Assembly: GCF_045209745.1 (NCBI RefSeq)
Contig: NZ_CP109273.1
Coordinates: 2,356,001-2,420,000, forward strand
From: Micromonospora sp045209745
GTDB lineage: Bacteria > Actinomycetota > Actinomycetes > Mycobacteriales > Micromonosporaceae
DNA length: 64,000 nucleotides
Reading direction: 5' to 3'
Part shown: in pieces, positions 26,594 through 35,100 of the stretch
How the letters are laid out: the number at the start of each line of letters is the position of its first letter
How positions within the stretch are numbered: the first letter of the stretch is position 1
The notes under the pieces: model-generated
Databases searched by the model: none
What the model saw: only the letters and a program-made list of their open reading frames with translations
Told to the model about the DNA's origin: nothing
Made by a program: the position numbers and the translations under genes

Positions 26594-27226
26594 GTGGCAG
26601 GTAAGCACTCCCGTACCCGCATCTTCTCCTCCCCGGCGGGCATCGTGGCCACCGCGGCGGTCGGCGTCGCCCTCGCCGTCGGGGGCACGTTCGGTGCCGT
26701 GCAGCTGACCTCCGGCTCCGGTCAGTCAGAGCAGGCGGCTCTCGATTTCACCCCGACCACCGCCGCCAGCAGCTTCACCCCCAGCTCCCCGGCAGCCTCT
26801 CCGAGTGCCAGCGCCCCGCCGAGCGTTTCCGCCAGCCCGTCGGCCTCCCGGTCGCAGCAGGCCGCCTCCCGAGCCAAGGCCCGCACCGTGCCGCCGAAGC
26901 CGAGCCCAACCGCCAAGAAGACCACGAAGGCACCGAATGTGCTGGCGAGCGGCTCGTGCGGTGCGTCGTTCTACTCCGACGGGCAGCTCACCGCCAACGG
27001 TGAGTCGTTCAACCCGAATGAGCTGACCGCCGCGCACAAGACGCTGTCGTTCAACACCAAGGTCCGGGTGACCAATCCGGCCAACGGCAAGTCGGTCGTG
27101 GTGCGCATCAACGATCGTGGCCCGTTCATCGACGGCCGCTGCCTGGACCTCTCCCGGGCGGCGTTCGCCACCATCGCGTCGGTCGACGTGGGCGCGCTCA
27201 CTGTCCGCTACGAGGTCCTCGGCTGA
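26594..27226 (+). CDS. Secreted RlpA-like double-psi beta-barrel protein
   Basis: The protein is about 210 residues. A basic N-terminus and hydrophobic helix (VATAAVGVALAVGGTFGAV) export or anchor it. A Ser/Pro/Ala-rich linker of about 90 residues follows, then an RlpA DPBB domain with GASFYSDGQLTANGESFNP, RVTNPANGKSVVVRINDRGPF and DLSRAAF. RlpA proteins bind or cleave peptidoglycan; the actinobacterial members' activity is unproven. GTG 26594 is chosen because AAAGGACC precedes it; the frame to 26516 would cover the predicted promoter. Confidence 0.88.
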   Translation: MAGKHSRTRIFSSPAGIVATAAVGVALAVGGTFGAVQLTSGSGQSEQAALDFTPTTAASSFTPSSPAASPSASAPPSVSASPSASRSQQAASRAKARTVPPKPSPTAKKTTKAPNVLASGSCGASFYSDGQLTANGESFNPNELTAAHKTLSFNTKVRVTNPANGKSVVVRINDRGPFIDGRCLDLSRAAFATIASVDVGALTVRYEVLG

Positions 27227-27429
27227 CCGGGGCAGGTGACGCCGATTCGGCCGGCCAACCGGGCCGGCTGGACAGAACCTCCTCAGACGACGGGTCAGGT
27301 TCATTCACCGTTTCCCGCGGATCAGGCAAACTGTCCCTCGTATCCACGCGACTCCTCCAGTCGGGCCGTCGCCCGCTGAGCCCCGGATCCCGCGCCGGCC
27401 TCGGCGCGGCCCTCGTTCTGCTCGCGATC

Positions 27430-28455
27430 GTGTCGGCGGTGGAGGCGGCGGACGGCCGGTTGGCGCACTACGTCGCGCTGTTGGCGGCCGTACCGTTCCT
27501 GGCCGCCGCCCTGGCGTCCTGGCCGGTGGTGCTGGCGGTGGGCGTCGCGGCGACCCTGACCGGGGCCGGCTTCGCCCTGGTCGAGCCGAAGATGTCGCTG
27601 GTCACCTCGGTCAACGTGGTCGCGGTCGCGTTCGCCACCGGGTTGGCGGTGGTGGTGGCGTCGCTTCGACAGCGGCAGGCGGAGAAGCTCGTCGAGCTGA
27701 CCAAGCTCGCCTCGGTGGCCCAACAGGCGGTGCTGCGTCCGCTCGGGCCGCAGGTCGGCACGCTTTCGGTCGCGGGTCGCTACATCTCCTCCACCGCGAC
27801 GGCCGAGATCGGCGGTGACCTGTACGAGGCCATCGACACGCCCTACGGCGTACGCATGATCATCGGTGATGTGCGCGGCAAGGGCCTGGACGCGGTCCGG
27901 CTGGCGAGCATCGTCCTCGGCTCCTACCGGCACGTGGCGTACGAGCGGGCCGACCTGCGCGCCGTCGTCGCCGACCTGGACCGCGCGGTGGCCCGCAACG
28001 TCGGTGACGAGGACTTCGTGACCGCGGCCCTGGTCGAGGAGCGCGGCGGCACGCTCACGATCGTCAACTGCGGGCATCCGCCACCGCTGCTGCTGCGCCG
28101 GGGCGCGGTGATCCCGCTGGAGCCGCCGGCGCCGGCGCCTCCGCTCGGGTTCATGCCGGTGGTCCGCCCCCGGGTCGAACGCCTGGAACCCGGGGACCGG
28201 CTGCTGCTGTTCACTGACGGCCTGGGCGAGGCCCGGCGCGACGGCGAGTTCTTCCCCACGGCCGACCGGGCCTGGCGACTGCTCGGCCACGGCACGGTCG
28301 CCGACGGGCTGGCCTCGCTGGAGACCGCCCTGGTCGAGTGGGTCCATGGTCGGCTCGACGATGACATCGCCCTGGTCCTCATGGAGTACGTCGGCGCCCG
28401 TAACGGCGCGGCGGCAGCCGTCCCGAGTTGGGAGGTCGGCGCCGCCGAGAGCTGA
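27430..28455 (+). CDS. SpoIIE/PP2C-type serine/threonine phosphatase with membrane domain
   Basis: The protein is about 341 residues. Three to four N-terminal membrane helices are followed by a SpoIIE-like phosphatase domain (about 110-330) with TATAEIGGDLYEAI, IGDVRGKGLDAVRLA, TIVNCGHPPPLLL and LLLFTDGLGEARRDGEFFP. It would dephosphorylate anti-sigma antagonist or similar phosphoproteins at the membrane. The start is doubtful: the GTG at 27430 falls inside a hydrophobic helix that is already open upstream (AGLGAALVLLAIV), so the true start may lie before 27390 at a non-standard codon. No partner kinase is adjacent. Confidence 0.86.
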   Translation: MSAVEAADGRLAHYVALLAAVPFLAAALASWPVVLAVGVAATLTGAGFALVEPKMSLVTSVNVVAVAFATGLAVVVASLRQRQAEKLVELTKLASVAQQAVLRPLGPQVGTLSVAGRYISSTATAEIGGDLYEAIDTPYGVRMIIGDVRGKGLDAVRLASIVLGSYRHVAYERADLRAVVADLDRAVARNVGDEDFVTAALVEERGGTLTIVNCGHPPPLLLRRGAVIPLEPPAPAPPLGFMPVVRPRVERLEPGDRLLLFTDGLGEARRDGEFFPTADRAWRLLGHGTVADGLASLETALVEWVHGRLDDDIALVLMEYVGARNGAAAAVPSWEVGAAES

Positions 28456-28584
28456 TCGGGCCGGTCCGGCACGGAGGTGTGTAATCGCCGTCACTTGGGC
28501 GATCCACTTGTCGCTTCCTACCCGCGAGTAATACAGTCGGGGTTACTGATCGGTAACACCTGTCCGGAAGCGGGGCCAGTGACC

Positions 28585-30441
28585 ATGACCCACTACAAGA
28601 GCAACCTGCGGGACCTTGAGTTCAACCTGTTCGAGGTCTTCGGGGCGGACCAGGCGTTCGGCCAGGAACCGTACTCGGAACTCGACGTCGACACCGCCCG
28701 CAGCTTCCTCGCTGAGCTTGACCGCCTCGCTCGCGAGGACCTGGCCGCCAGCTACACGGACAGTGACCGCAACCCGCCGGTGTTCGACCCGGCCACGCAC
28801 ACCGCGCCGCTGCCGGCGTCGTTCAAGAAGTCCTACCAGGCATTCATGGACTCCGAGTTCTGGCGCCTGGACCTTCCGCCGGCACTGGGTGGCACCAACG
28901 CGCCGCGCGCCCTCTGGTGGGCGCTCGCCGAGCTGGTGCTCGGCTCGAACGCCCCCATCTGGATGTACGCCTCCGGCCCGTCCTTCGCGCACGTGCTGCA
29001 CGTCGAGGGCACCGAGCGGCAGAAGAAGTGGGCCAAGCTCTTCATCGACAAGCAGTGGGGCTCCACCATGGTGCTCACCGAGCCGGACGCCGGCTCGGAT
29101 GTCGGCGCCGGCCGCGCCCGCGCCATCCAGCAGCCGGACGGCTCGTGGCACGTCGAGGGCGTCAAGCGCTTCATCACCTCGGGCGAGCACGACCTGAGCG
29201 ACAACATCGTGCACTACGTGCTGGCCCGCCCGGTGGGCGTGGAGGGCGTCGGTGGCCCCGGCACCAAGGGCCTGTCGCTCTTCGTGGTGCCGAAGTTCCA
29301 CTTCGACGAAACCACCGGTGAGCTGGGTGAGCGCAACGGCGTCTACACCACGAACGTCGAGCACAAGATGGGTCTGAAGGTCTCCAACACCTGCGAGCTG
29401 ACCTTCGGCGAGCACGGCGTACCGGCCAAGGGTTGGCTGCTGGGCGACAAGCACGACGGCATCCGGCAGATGTTCATGATCATTGAGTACGCCCGGATGC
29501 TGGTCGGCACCAAGGCCATCGCCACCCTCTCCACCGGCTACCTCAACGCCCTGGAGTACGCGAAGAGCCGGGTGCAGGGCGCCGACCTGATCCAGCAGGC
29601 GGACAAGACCGCCCCGCGGGTCACCATCACCCACCACCCGGACGTGCGCCGCTCGCTGCTGCTGCAGAAGTCGTACGCCGAGGGTCTGCGTGCCCTGGTT
29701 CTCTACACCGCCACCTGGCAGGACAAGGTCGCCATCGCCGAGGCGGCCGGCGACGAGAAGGCCACCAAGCTGGCCAAGCGGGTCAACGACCTGCTGCTGC
29801 CGCTGGTCAAGGGCGTCGGCTCGGAGCGGGCGTACGAGATGCTCGGGCACGAGGCTCTGCAGACCTTCGGCGGCTCCGGGTTCCTCCAGGACTACCCGCT
29901 GGAGCAGTACGTCCGCGACGCCAAGATCGACACCCTGTACGAGGGCACCACCGCCATCCAGAGCCTGGACCTGATCTTCCGCAAGATCGTCCGGGACAAC
30001 GGCAAGGCGCTCATGGCGGTCGCCGGCGAGATCCAGGAGTTCATCTCCTCCGAGGCGGGCAACGGCCAACTCAAGGAGGAACGGCAGGCGCTCGGCAAGG
30101 CGCTCGTCGAGGTCCAGAACATCCTCGGCGTCATGACCGGCTGGTTGGGCGAGGCGCAGGGTGGCGACACCCGCGCGCTCTACAAGGTCGGGCTGAGCAG
30201 CCGGCGGTTCCTGCTGGCGATCGGCGACCTGGTGGTCGGCTGGCTGCTTCAGAAGCAGGCCGACGTCGCGCTCAAGGCGCTGGCCGGCGAGGTCTCCGCC
30301 GCCGACAAGGCGTTCTACACCGGCAAGGTGGCTGCTGCCCGTTTCTTCGCCCGCGAGGTGCTGCCCCGCATCGGCGCCGACCGGCGGATCGTCGAGGGCA
30401 CCGACCTCGACATCATGGACCTCCCGGAGGAGGCCTTCTGA
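28585..30441 (+). CDS. Acyl-CoA dehydrogenase, FadE5-like
   Basis: The 618-residue flavoprotein has an acyl-CoA dehydrogenase core: MVLTEPDAGSDVGAGRARAI, KRFITSGEHDLSDNIVHYVLA, and the catalytic Glu region YEGTTAIQSLDLIFRK. A C-terminal extension of about 130 residues follows. Length and layout match mycobacterial FadE5, which oxidises a broad range of acyl-CoAs. ATG 28585 has GGAAGCGGGG upstream; GTG 28579 is a near alternative. It is a single-gene unit. Confidence 0.94.
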   Translation: MTHYKSNLRDLEFNLFEVFGADQAFGQEPYSELDVDTARSFLAELDRLAREDLAASYTDSDRNPPVFDPATHTAPLPASFKKSYQAFMDSEFWRLDLPPALGGTNAPRALWWALAELVLGSNAPIWMYASGPSFAHVLHVEGTERQKKWAKLFIDKQWGSTMVLTEPDAGSDVGAGRARAIQQPDGSWHVEGVKRFITSGEHDLSDNIVHYVLARPVGVEGVGGPGTKGLSLFVVPKFHFDETTGELGERNGVYTTNVEHKMGLKVSNTCELTFGEHGVPAKGWLLGDKHDGIRQMFMIIEYARMLVGTKAIATLSTGYLNALEYAKSRVQGADLIQQADKTAPRVTITHHPDVRRSLLLQKSYAEGLRALVLYTATWQDKVAIAEAAGDEKATKLAKRVNDLLLPLVKGVGSERAYEMLGHEALQTFGGSGFLQDYPLEQYVRDAKIDTLYEGTTAIQSLDLIFRKIVRDNGKALMAVAGEIQEFISSEAGNGQLKEERQALGKALVEVQNILGVMTGWLGEAQGGDTRALYKVGLSSRRFLLAIGDLVVGWLLQKQADVALKALAGEVSAADKAFYTGKVAAARFFAREVLPRIGADRRIVEGTDLDIMDLPEEAF

Positions 30442-30602
30442 CCGTGCAGGGGGCAGCCGGCCCGCGCCGGGGGGCACCGGCCGGTTGAGGGCGAGCACGT
30501 ATTGGGCGAGCCCGGCCGGGTATGCCCGTGGCGTGGCGGGTAACCGTCGCGTGACCTTGAAAGGGAACGCCCAGAGCCACCGCACGGGGGAGTGCAGCGC
30601 AC

Positions 30603-30872
30603 ATGGGTGTAGGAAGCGGCATTTTTCTCATCGCGATCGGCGCGATCCTGACCTTCGCGCTGAGAGCAAACGTCTGGTGGATCGACGTCCGGGCGGTCGG
30701 CTGGGTGTTCATCCTGGCCGGGTTGGCCGTACTGCTGACCACGCTCTGGTTCTGGCAGGACCGGCGCAAGCGGGCCCGGACCCTCATCGTGGAGGAGAAC
30801 CGGCTGTCTCATCCGACGGCGATGATGCCGCCACCGCCAGACCCGCCGCCACCAACCGCGCCGCCGTCCTGA
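30603..30872 (+). CDS. DUF6458 family small membrane protein
   Basis: The 89-residue protein begins MGVGSGIFLIAIGAILTFAL and has a second helix in VGWVFILAGLAVLLTTLWFW, then a Pro-rich tail. It is paralogous to the gene at 31583, and both keep the W-[ID/LN]-x-x-x-VGWV pattern between helices. Function unknown. Confidence 0.85.
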   Translation: MGVGSGIFLIAIGAILTFALRANVWWIDVRAVGWVFILAGLAVLLTTLWFWQDRRKRARTLIVEENRLSHPTAMMPPPPDPPPPTAPPS

Positions 30873-30930
30873 GCCCTGCACAACCAGGACGCGTGCCCCC
30901 TGAGCCACCCGTCAGTGATCGACGGGTGGC

Positions 30931-31470
30931 TCAGTCGTGGGCGATGTGCCGTGCCGTGATCGGCGCTCCCGCCCGCTTCAGCTCCGCCCAGCTTGGCGGG
31001 CCGCGGTGCACCGCCAGTTCGGCGGTGCGCAACCCCTCCTCGTCCGCCCCCTCCGGGTCGAGGAGTGCGGAAAGCAGCGAAATGCCCGGGTTGTGCGCAA
31101 TCAGCAGCGCCGTGCGGGCCGCCGGGTCGACCGTGCGAACCAGCGCCAACAACTCCTCGGGATGGGCGTCGTACGCGCCGGGCTCGTAACGGACGGTCGG
31201 GCGAGGGCCGGTCGGGCCACCCTCCGGCGGTGAACCGGTCATCCCCATCGCCACCCCGTGCCAGGTCTGCCGGGTACGCCTGGCCGTCGAGCAGATCACC
31301 ACGTCGGGCAGCAGCCCGTGGTGCGCGAGCCAGGCACCAGCCGCTGCCGCGTCGGCGTCTCCGCGTGCGCTGAGCGGCCGCTCGGCATCGTCCGACGCGT
31401 CGCCGCCCTGCTCGGCCTTCGCGTGCCGCAGCAACACCAGTGTCCGCGTCTCGGGGTTGGCGTCCGTCAT
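30931..31470 (-). CDS. SixA-like histidine phosphatase
   Basis: The 179-residue protein has the phosphoglycerate-mutase-fold signature LVLLRHAKAEQGG (catalytic His), then ERPLSARGDADA, ICSTARRTRQTW and LLIAHNPGISLLSALL with the second His. SixA-type enzymes remove phosphate from histidine on phosphotransfer proteins; the partner is unknown. It lies between the two DUF6458 genes on the opposite strand. Confidence 0.9.
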   Translation of the reverse strand: MTDANPETRTLVLLRHAKAEQGGDASDDAERPLSARGDADAAAAGAWLAHHGLLPDVVICSTARRTRQTWHGVAMGMTGSPPEGGPTGPRPTVRYEPGAYDAHPEELLALVRTVDPAARTALLIAHNPGISLLSALLDPEGADEEGLRTAELAVHRGPPSWAELKRAGAPITARHIAHD

Positions 31471-31582
31471 GTCCTCAGCTTGCCCGATTGGCGATCTCCG
31501 TGCCGGGGTAAGTCGATGGATGCCGCACCCCTACCGACGGCCGCGGCGCGTCGTACGCCAGGTTTGAGCCGAGGAGCGAGAC

Positions 31583-31873
31583 ATGGGCATTGGTGGCAGC
31601 ATCTTCTTGATCGCGCTGGGCGCGATCCTCGCATTCGCTGTGGAGGCCGACCTGGGCTGGCTGAACCTGGCCGTGGTCGGCTGGGTGCTGATGCTGGCCG
31701 GTGTCGCCGGCCTGGTCGCCACCCTCTACTTCTGGAGCAGTCGCCGCCGCCGCACGGTGGTCGCCGCGCCGGTACGCGAGGAGCATGTGGTGGCTGACCG
31801 GATGGTGCCGGTCCAGGACGACCAGGTCATGCGGGAGTACCGCGAGGTGCGTCGGCCGGGCCGACCGGTCTGA
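31583..31873 (+). CDS. DUF6458 family small membrane protein (second copy)
   Basis: The 96-residue protein begins MGIGGSIFLIALGAILAFAVEADLGWLNLAVVGWVLMLAGVAGLVATLYFW, the same two-helix layout as the gene at 30603, but its tail is basic and acidic rather than Pro-rich. A GAGGAGCGAG ribosome site precedes the ATG. Function unknown. Confidence 0.85.
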   Translation: MGIGGSIFLIALGAILAFAVEADLGWLNLAVVGWVLMLAGVAGLVATLYFWSSRRRRTVVAAPVREEHVVADRMVPVQDDQVMREYREVRRPGRPV

Positions 31874-32038
31874 TCCTCGCGCACACACTCCGGGTCCCGC
31901 AGCGTCGCGGGCCCCGGCTCGCGTGTGACCCCGGAGACGACGATCCACACGACCTCGATCGACGGGGACCAGTCGGCCCAAGATCGTGCTCGATCCAGTA
32001 AGCAGGGGCTGAGGGGTCACCCCTCGCACCGCCTGGGG

Positions 32039-32716
32039 TCAGGCGAACAGCGCGAAGTAGATCGCGATGTGATGGCATAGCGCCGCCAGCAGCGTGCAGG
32101 CGTGGAAGAACTCGTGGTGACCGAAGACGGTCGGCCACGGATTGGGTCGGCGCAACGCGTAGAAGACCGCGCCGATGCTGTAGATCGCGCCACCGACGAT
32201 CAGCAGCACCAGTGCCGCGACACCGCCGCCGTGCAGGATCTGCGGCAGCATGGCCACCGCCACCCAGCCGAGCGCCAGGTAGAGCGGCGCGGACACCCAG
32301 CGCGGCACGTGTGGCCAGACCACCTTGAGCGCCACGCCGGCCAGTGCGCCACCCCAGACCAGGGACAGCATCACGGTGGCCGGCCGGGGCGCGAGCAGCA
32401 TCGTGCAGAGCGGTGTGTACGTGCCGGCGATGAACACGAAGATCATCGCGTGGTCCAGTCGGCGCATCACCTGGTAGCCGCGCTCTGACCACACCCGACG
32501 GTGGTACAGCGCGCTCGTACCGAAGAGCCCACAAACCGTCAGGCTGTAGATGAGACAGCTGACCAGCGGCGCCCACCCCGCCCGGGTGGCGGCGATCGAG
32601 CAGAGCACGATCCCGCAGACCACGGCGACGAAGAAGGCATACGTGTGCAGCCAGCCGCGCATCCGGGGCTTACCGATGTCGACCGGCTTCAGGTGAAGCG
32701 GGGCGGAGGTGGTCAC
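32039..32716 (-). CDS. Hemolysin III / PAQR family (TrhA-like) membrane protein
   Basis: The 225-residue seven-helix protein has the HlyIII motifs SALYHRRVWSERG, LDHAMIFVFIAGTYTP and GHHEFFHACTLLAALCHHIAIYF with the His residues of a metal site. The bacterial members are implicated in membrane homeostasis. GTG 32716 lies 6 nt after a TAACCT box (32723-32728, minus strand), so this mRNA may be leaderless. Confidence 0.9.
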   Translation of the reverse strand: MTTSAPLHLKPVDIGKPRMRGWLHTYAFFVAVVCGIVLCSIAATRAGWAPLVSCLIYSLTVCGLFGTSALYHRRVWSERGYQVMRRLDHAMIFVFIAGTYTPLCTMLLAPRPATVMLSLVWGGALAGVALKVVWPHVPRWVSAPLYLALGWVAVAMLPQILHGGGVAALVLLIVGGAIYSIGAVFYALRRPNPWPTVFGHHEFFHACTLLAALCHHIAIYFALFA

Positions 32717-32741
32717 GTAGCCAGGTTACGGCACCGTAGGT

Positions 32742-32753
32742 TACTTGTAAGTA
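32742..32753. promoter_or_regulatory. Palindrome in the hemolysin III / pxpB divergent gap
   Basis: TACTT-gt-AAGTA (32742-32753) is a perfect 5-bp inverted repeat in the 96-nt divergent intergenic region. It resembles a GntR-type operator in size. Weak evidence. Confidence 0.3.
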
Positions 32754-32812
32754 GTGGCGTTGGTGACACCTGGCACCGTCATCGTGAACACCACATCGGC
32801 GAGGATGAGCTG

Positions 32813-33475
32813 ATGCGGATCCGGCCCGTCGGCGCGCACGCCCTGCTGCTCGACTGCACCACCCCGCCCGATGTCCCCGAAGCCGCGCTGGTCGAAGCGT
32901 GGCGGGCCGAGCTGTGGCGGCGTCGAGAGCAGGGCGATCTGACCGCCGTCGAGATCGTGCCGGCGGCCAGCACCGTCCTGCTCGACGGCCTGCCCGACCC
33001 GGCCGCCACGGCAGCGCAGCTGACCCGATGGGCGTCCGCGGTCGCCGCCGCCACCGTCCACAGAGACGCAGGCGACGACAGCGCAGGCGGCGACGGCGCG
33101 GAAGTGGTCGTACCGGTCAACTTCGACGGGCCGGACCTGCCGGTGGTGGCTGAGCACTGGGGCGTGGACGTGCCAGCCGTGCTGCACCGGCTGACCAGCA
33201 CCCGGTTCCGGGTCGCGTTCTGCGGCTTCGCCCCCGGCTTTCCCTACCTGACCGGGCTGCCCGCCGAGCTGGCGCTGCCCCGGCTGGCCACGCCCCGTCC
33301 CCGGGTGCCGGCCGGCTCGGTCGCCTTGGCCGGCCCGTACGCCGGCATCTACCCGGGCGCGTCCCCCGGCGGCTGGCTGCTGGTCGGTCGGACCGACCTG
33401 GTCCTCTTCGACGTGCACGCCGACCCGCCGACCCGACTCGGCCCGGGCACCCCGGTTCGGATGGCGGCGGCGTGA
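32813..33475 (+). CDS. pxpB: 5-oxoprolinase subunit PxpB
   Basis: The 220-residue protein (allophanate hydrolase subunit 1 family) begins MRIRPVGAHALLLDC and has RVAFCGFAPGFPYLTGL, LPRLATPRPRVPAGSVALAGPYAGIYPG and GGWLLVGRT. With PxpC it forms the ATP-dependent part of 5-oxoprolinase, which opens pyroglutamate to glutamate. ATG 32813 has GAGGATGAG upstream; the open frame before it covers the promoter. Its stop overlaps the pxpC start by 4 nt. Confidence 0.93.
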   Translation: MRIRPVGAHALLLDCTTPPDVPEAALVEAWRAELWRRREQGDLTAVEIVPAASTVLLDGLPDPAATAAQLTRWASAVAAATVHRDAGDDSAGGDGAEVVVPVNFDGPDLPVVAEHWGVDVPAVLHRLTSTRFRVAFCGFAPGFPYLTGLPAELALPRLATPRPRVPAGSVALAGPYAGIYPGASPGGWLLVGRTDLVLFDVHADPPTRLGPGTPVRMAAA

Positions 33476-34335
33476 CCCACCCGGCCGCTATCGAGGTGCT
33501 CCGCGCCGGCGCGCTCACCACCGTGCAGGACCTGGGCCGACCCGGTTGGGCGCACCTGGGCGTACCCCGGTCCGGTGCCCTCGACCCAGCGGCCCTGCGG
33601 CTGGCCAACCGGCTGGTCGGCAATCCGGAGCACGCCGCCGGCCTGGAGATCACACTGACCGGCTGCACACTGCGGCTGACGCGTGCCACCACGGTCTCGG
33701 TGACCGGCGCCGAGGTGACGGTTCACGCGGGTGAACGGCCTGGTGACACCGGGCGTCCGCTCACCATGCCGGCCGGGACGGTGCTGCGGATCGGTCCCGC
33801 CCGACGGGGCGTACGGAGTTGGCTGGCGGTGGCCGGCGGCATCGACGTGCCGCCGGTGCTCGGCAGTCGGGCCACCGACACCCTCTCCGGGCTCGGCCCG
33901 GCTCCGCTGCGCGACGGCGACCGACTGCCGCTCGGCCAGCCACTGGGCGCACCCGCGCCGGTGGACCTGACCGTCTGCTTTGCACCCCCGCCGGAAGTGC
34001 ACCTGACGCTGCGCCTGGGGCCCCGCGACGACTGGTTCACCCCCACCGCGCTCGACCGACTGTTCGGCACCGCGTACACCGTCAGCCCGGTGAGCAACCG
34101 GGTCGGCGCGCGGCTCGCCGGCGCGGCGCTGCCTCGCGCGGTCGCCGGCGAACTTCCCAGCGAGGGCATCGTGCTCGGCGCGGTGCAGGTGCCGGCCGAC
34201 GGACAACCCCTGATCTTCCTCGCGGACCACCCGACCACCGGCGGATACCCCGTCATCGGGGTGGTCACCGACGTGACCCCGCTCGCGCAGGCCCGGCCAG
34301 GGACTACCGTCAGGTTCCATGGACCTCAACGCTGA
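33472..34335 (+). CDS. pxpC: 5-oxoprolinase subunit PxpC
   Basis: The 287-residue protein (biotin-dependent carboxyltransferase family / allophanate hydrolase subunit 2) has LTTVQDLGRPGWAHLGVPRSGALDP near the start, SWLAVAGGIDVPPVLGSRATDT and PTTGGYPVIGVV near the end. GTG 33472 overlaps the pxpB stop, and its 3' end overlaps pxpA by 17 nt, so the three subunits are tightly coupled. Confidence 0.93.
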   Translation: MTHPAAIEVLRAGALTTVQDLGRPGWAHLGVPRSGALDPAALRLANRLVGNPEHAAGLEITLTGCTLRLTRATTVSVTGAEVTVHAGERPGDTGRPLTMPAGTVLRIGPARRGVRSWLAVAGGIDVPPVLGSRATDTLSGLGPAPLRDGDRLPLGQPLGAPAPVDLTVCFAPPPEVHLTLRLGPRDDWFTPTALDRLFGTAYTVSPVSNRVGARLAGAALPRAVAGELPSEGIVLGAVQVPADGQPLIFLADHPTTGGYPVIGVVTDVTPLAQARPGTTVRFHGPQR

Positions 34336-35068
34336 CCTGGGTGAGGGATTCGGCATCTGGCGACTCGGCGACGACGAGGCGCTGCTGGGCCTCGTCACCT
34401 CCGCCAACGTCGCCTGCGGCTTCCACGGCGGCGACCCGTCCACGATGCGGCGGGTCTGCGAGGGCGCCGCACGGCGTGGGGTCGCGGTGGGCGCGCAGGT
34501 GGGCTACCGGGACCTGGCCGGCTTCGGCCGGCGGCGCATCGCGTACGACTTCGCCGAGCTACGCGACGAGGTGACCTACCAGTTGGGGGCGCTGAACGCG
34601 TTCTGCCAGCTGTTCGGCACCCGGGTCCGCTACCTCAAGCCGCACGGCGCGCTCTACCACGCGGCCAGCACCGACGAATCTCAAGCGGCGGCGGTGGTCG
34701 CCGCAGTCACCGGCTACGACCCCGGCCTGCCCATACTCTGTCTGCCCGGCTCGACGCTCGCCCAACTGGCCGTCGGCGCGGGCCTGCCGGTCGTCGCCGA
34801 GGCCTTCGCCGACCGCGCCTACCTGCCCAACGGGGCGCTGATGCCGCGCGGCACCCCCGGAGCGGTGATCACCGACCCGGAGCAGGTGGCCGAACGGGCG
34901 GTGCGGATGGCCACCGAACGCAGCGTGGTGGCGGTGGACGGCACCGTCATCCCCTGTTCGGTCGACTCGATCTGTTTGCACGGCGACACCCCGCACGCGG
35001 TCTCCGCCGCCGAACTCGTCCGCGCCACTCTGATCGACGCCGACATCCCGCTGGCCCCGTTCGCGTGA
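34319..35068 (+). CDS. pxpA: 5-oxoprolinase subunit PxpA (LamB/YcsF family)
   Basis: The 249-residue protein begins MDLNADLGEGFGIWRLGDD and has SANVACGFHGGDPSTM, VGAQVGYRDLAGFGRR, YLKPHGALYH and SICLHGDTPHAV. These are all hallmark metal/substrate motifs of the LamB/YcsF family. It completes a pxpBCA operon for salvage of 5-oxoproline that forms spontaneously from glutamine. Confidence 0.95.
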   Translation: MDLNADLGEGFGIWRLGDDEALLGLVTSANVACGFHGGDPSTMRRVCEGAARRGVAVGAQVGYRDLAGFGRRRIAYDFAELRDEVTYQLGALNAFCQLFGTRVRYLKPHGALYHAASTDESQAAAVVAAVTGYDPGLPILCLPGSTLAQLAVGAGLPVVAEAFADRAYLPNGALMPRGTPGAVITDPEQVAERAVRMATERSVVAVDGTVIPCSVDSICLHGDTPHAVSAAELVRATLIDADIPLAPFA

Positions 35069-35096
35069 CCGGAGGGGCCCCACCGGGCCCCTCCGG
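35069..35096. terminator. Bidirectional terminator between pxpA and thioredoxin-NHL gene
   Basis: A 12-bp perfect stem (35069-35080 with 35085-35096) and a 4-nt loop start at the base after the pxpA stop and end 4 nt before the convergent stop. Confidence 0.85.
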
Positions 35097-35100
35097 ACAG

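Noticed and set aside
28543..30585. 680-residue minus-strand frame under the acyl-CoA dehydrogenase
   Set aside because: Shadow of the real gene; Gln/His/Val-rich composition and no motifs.
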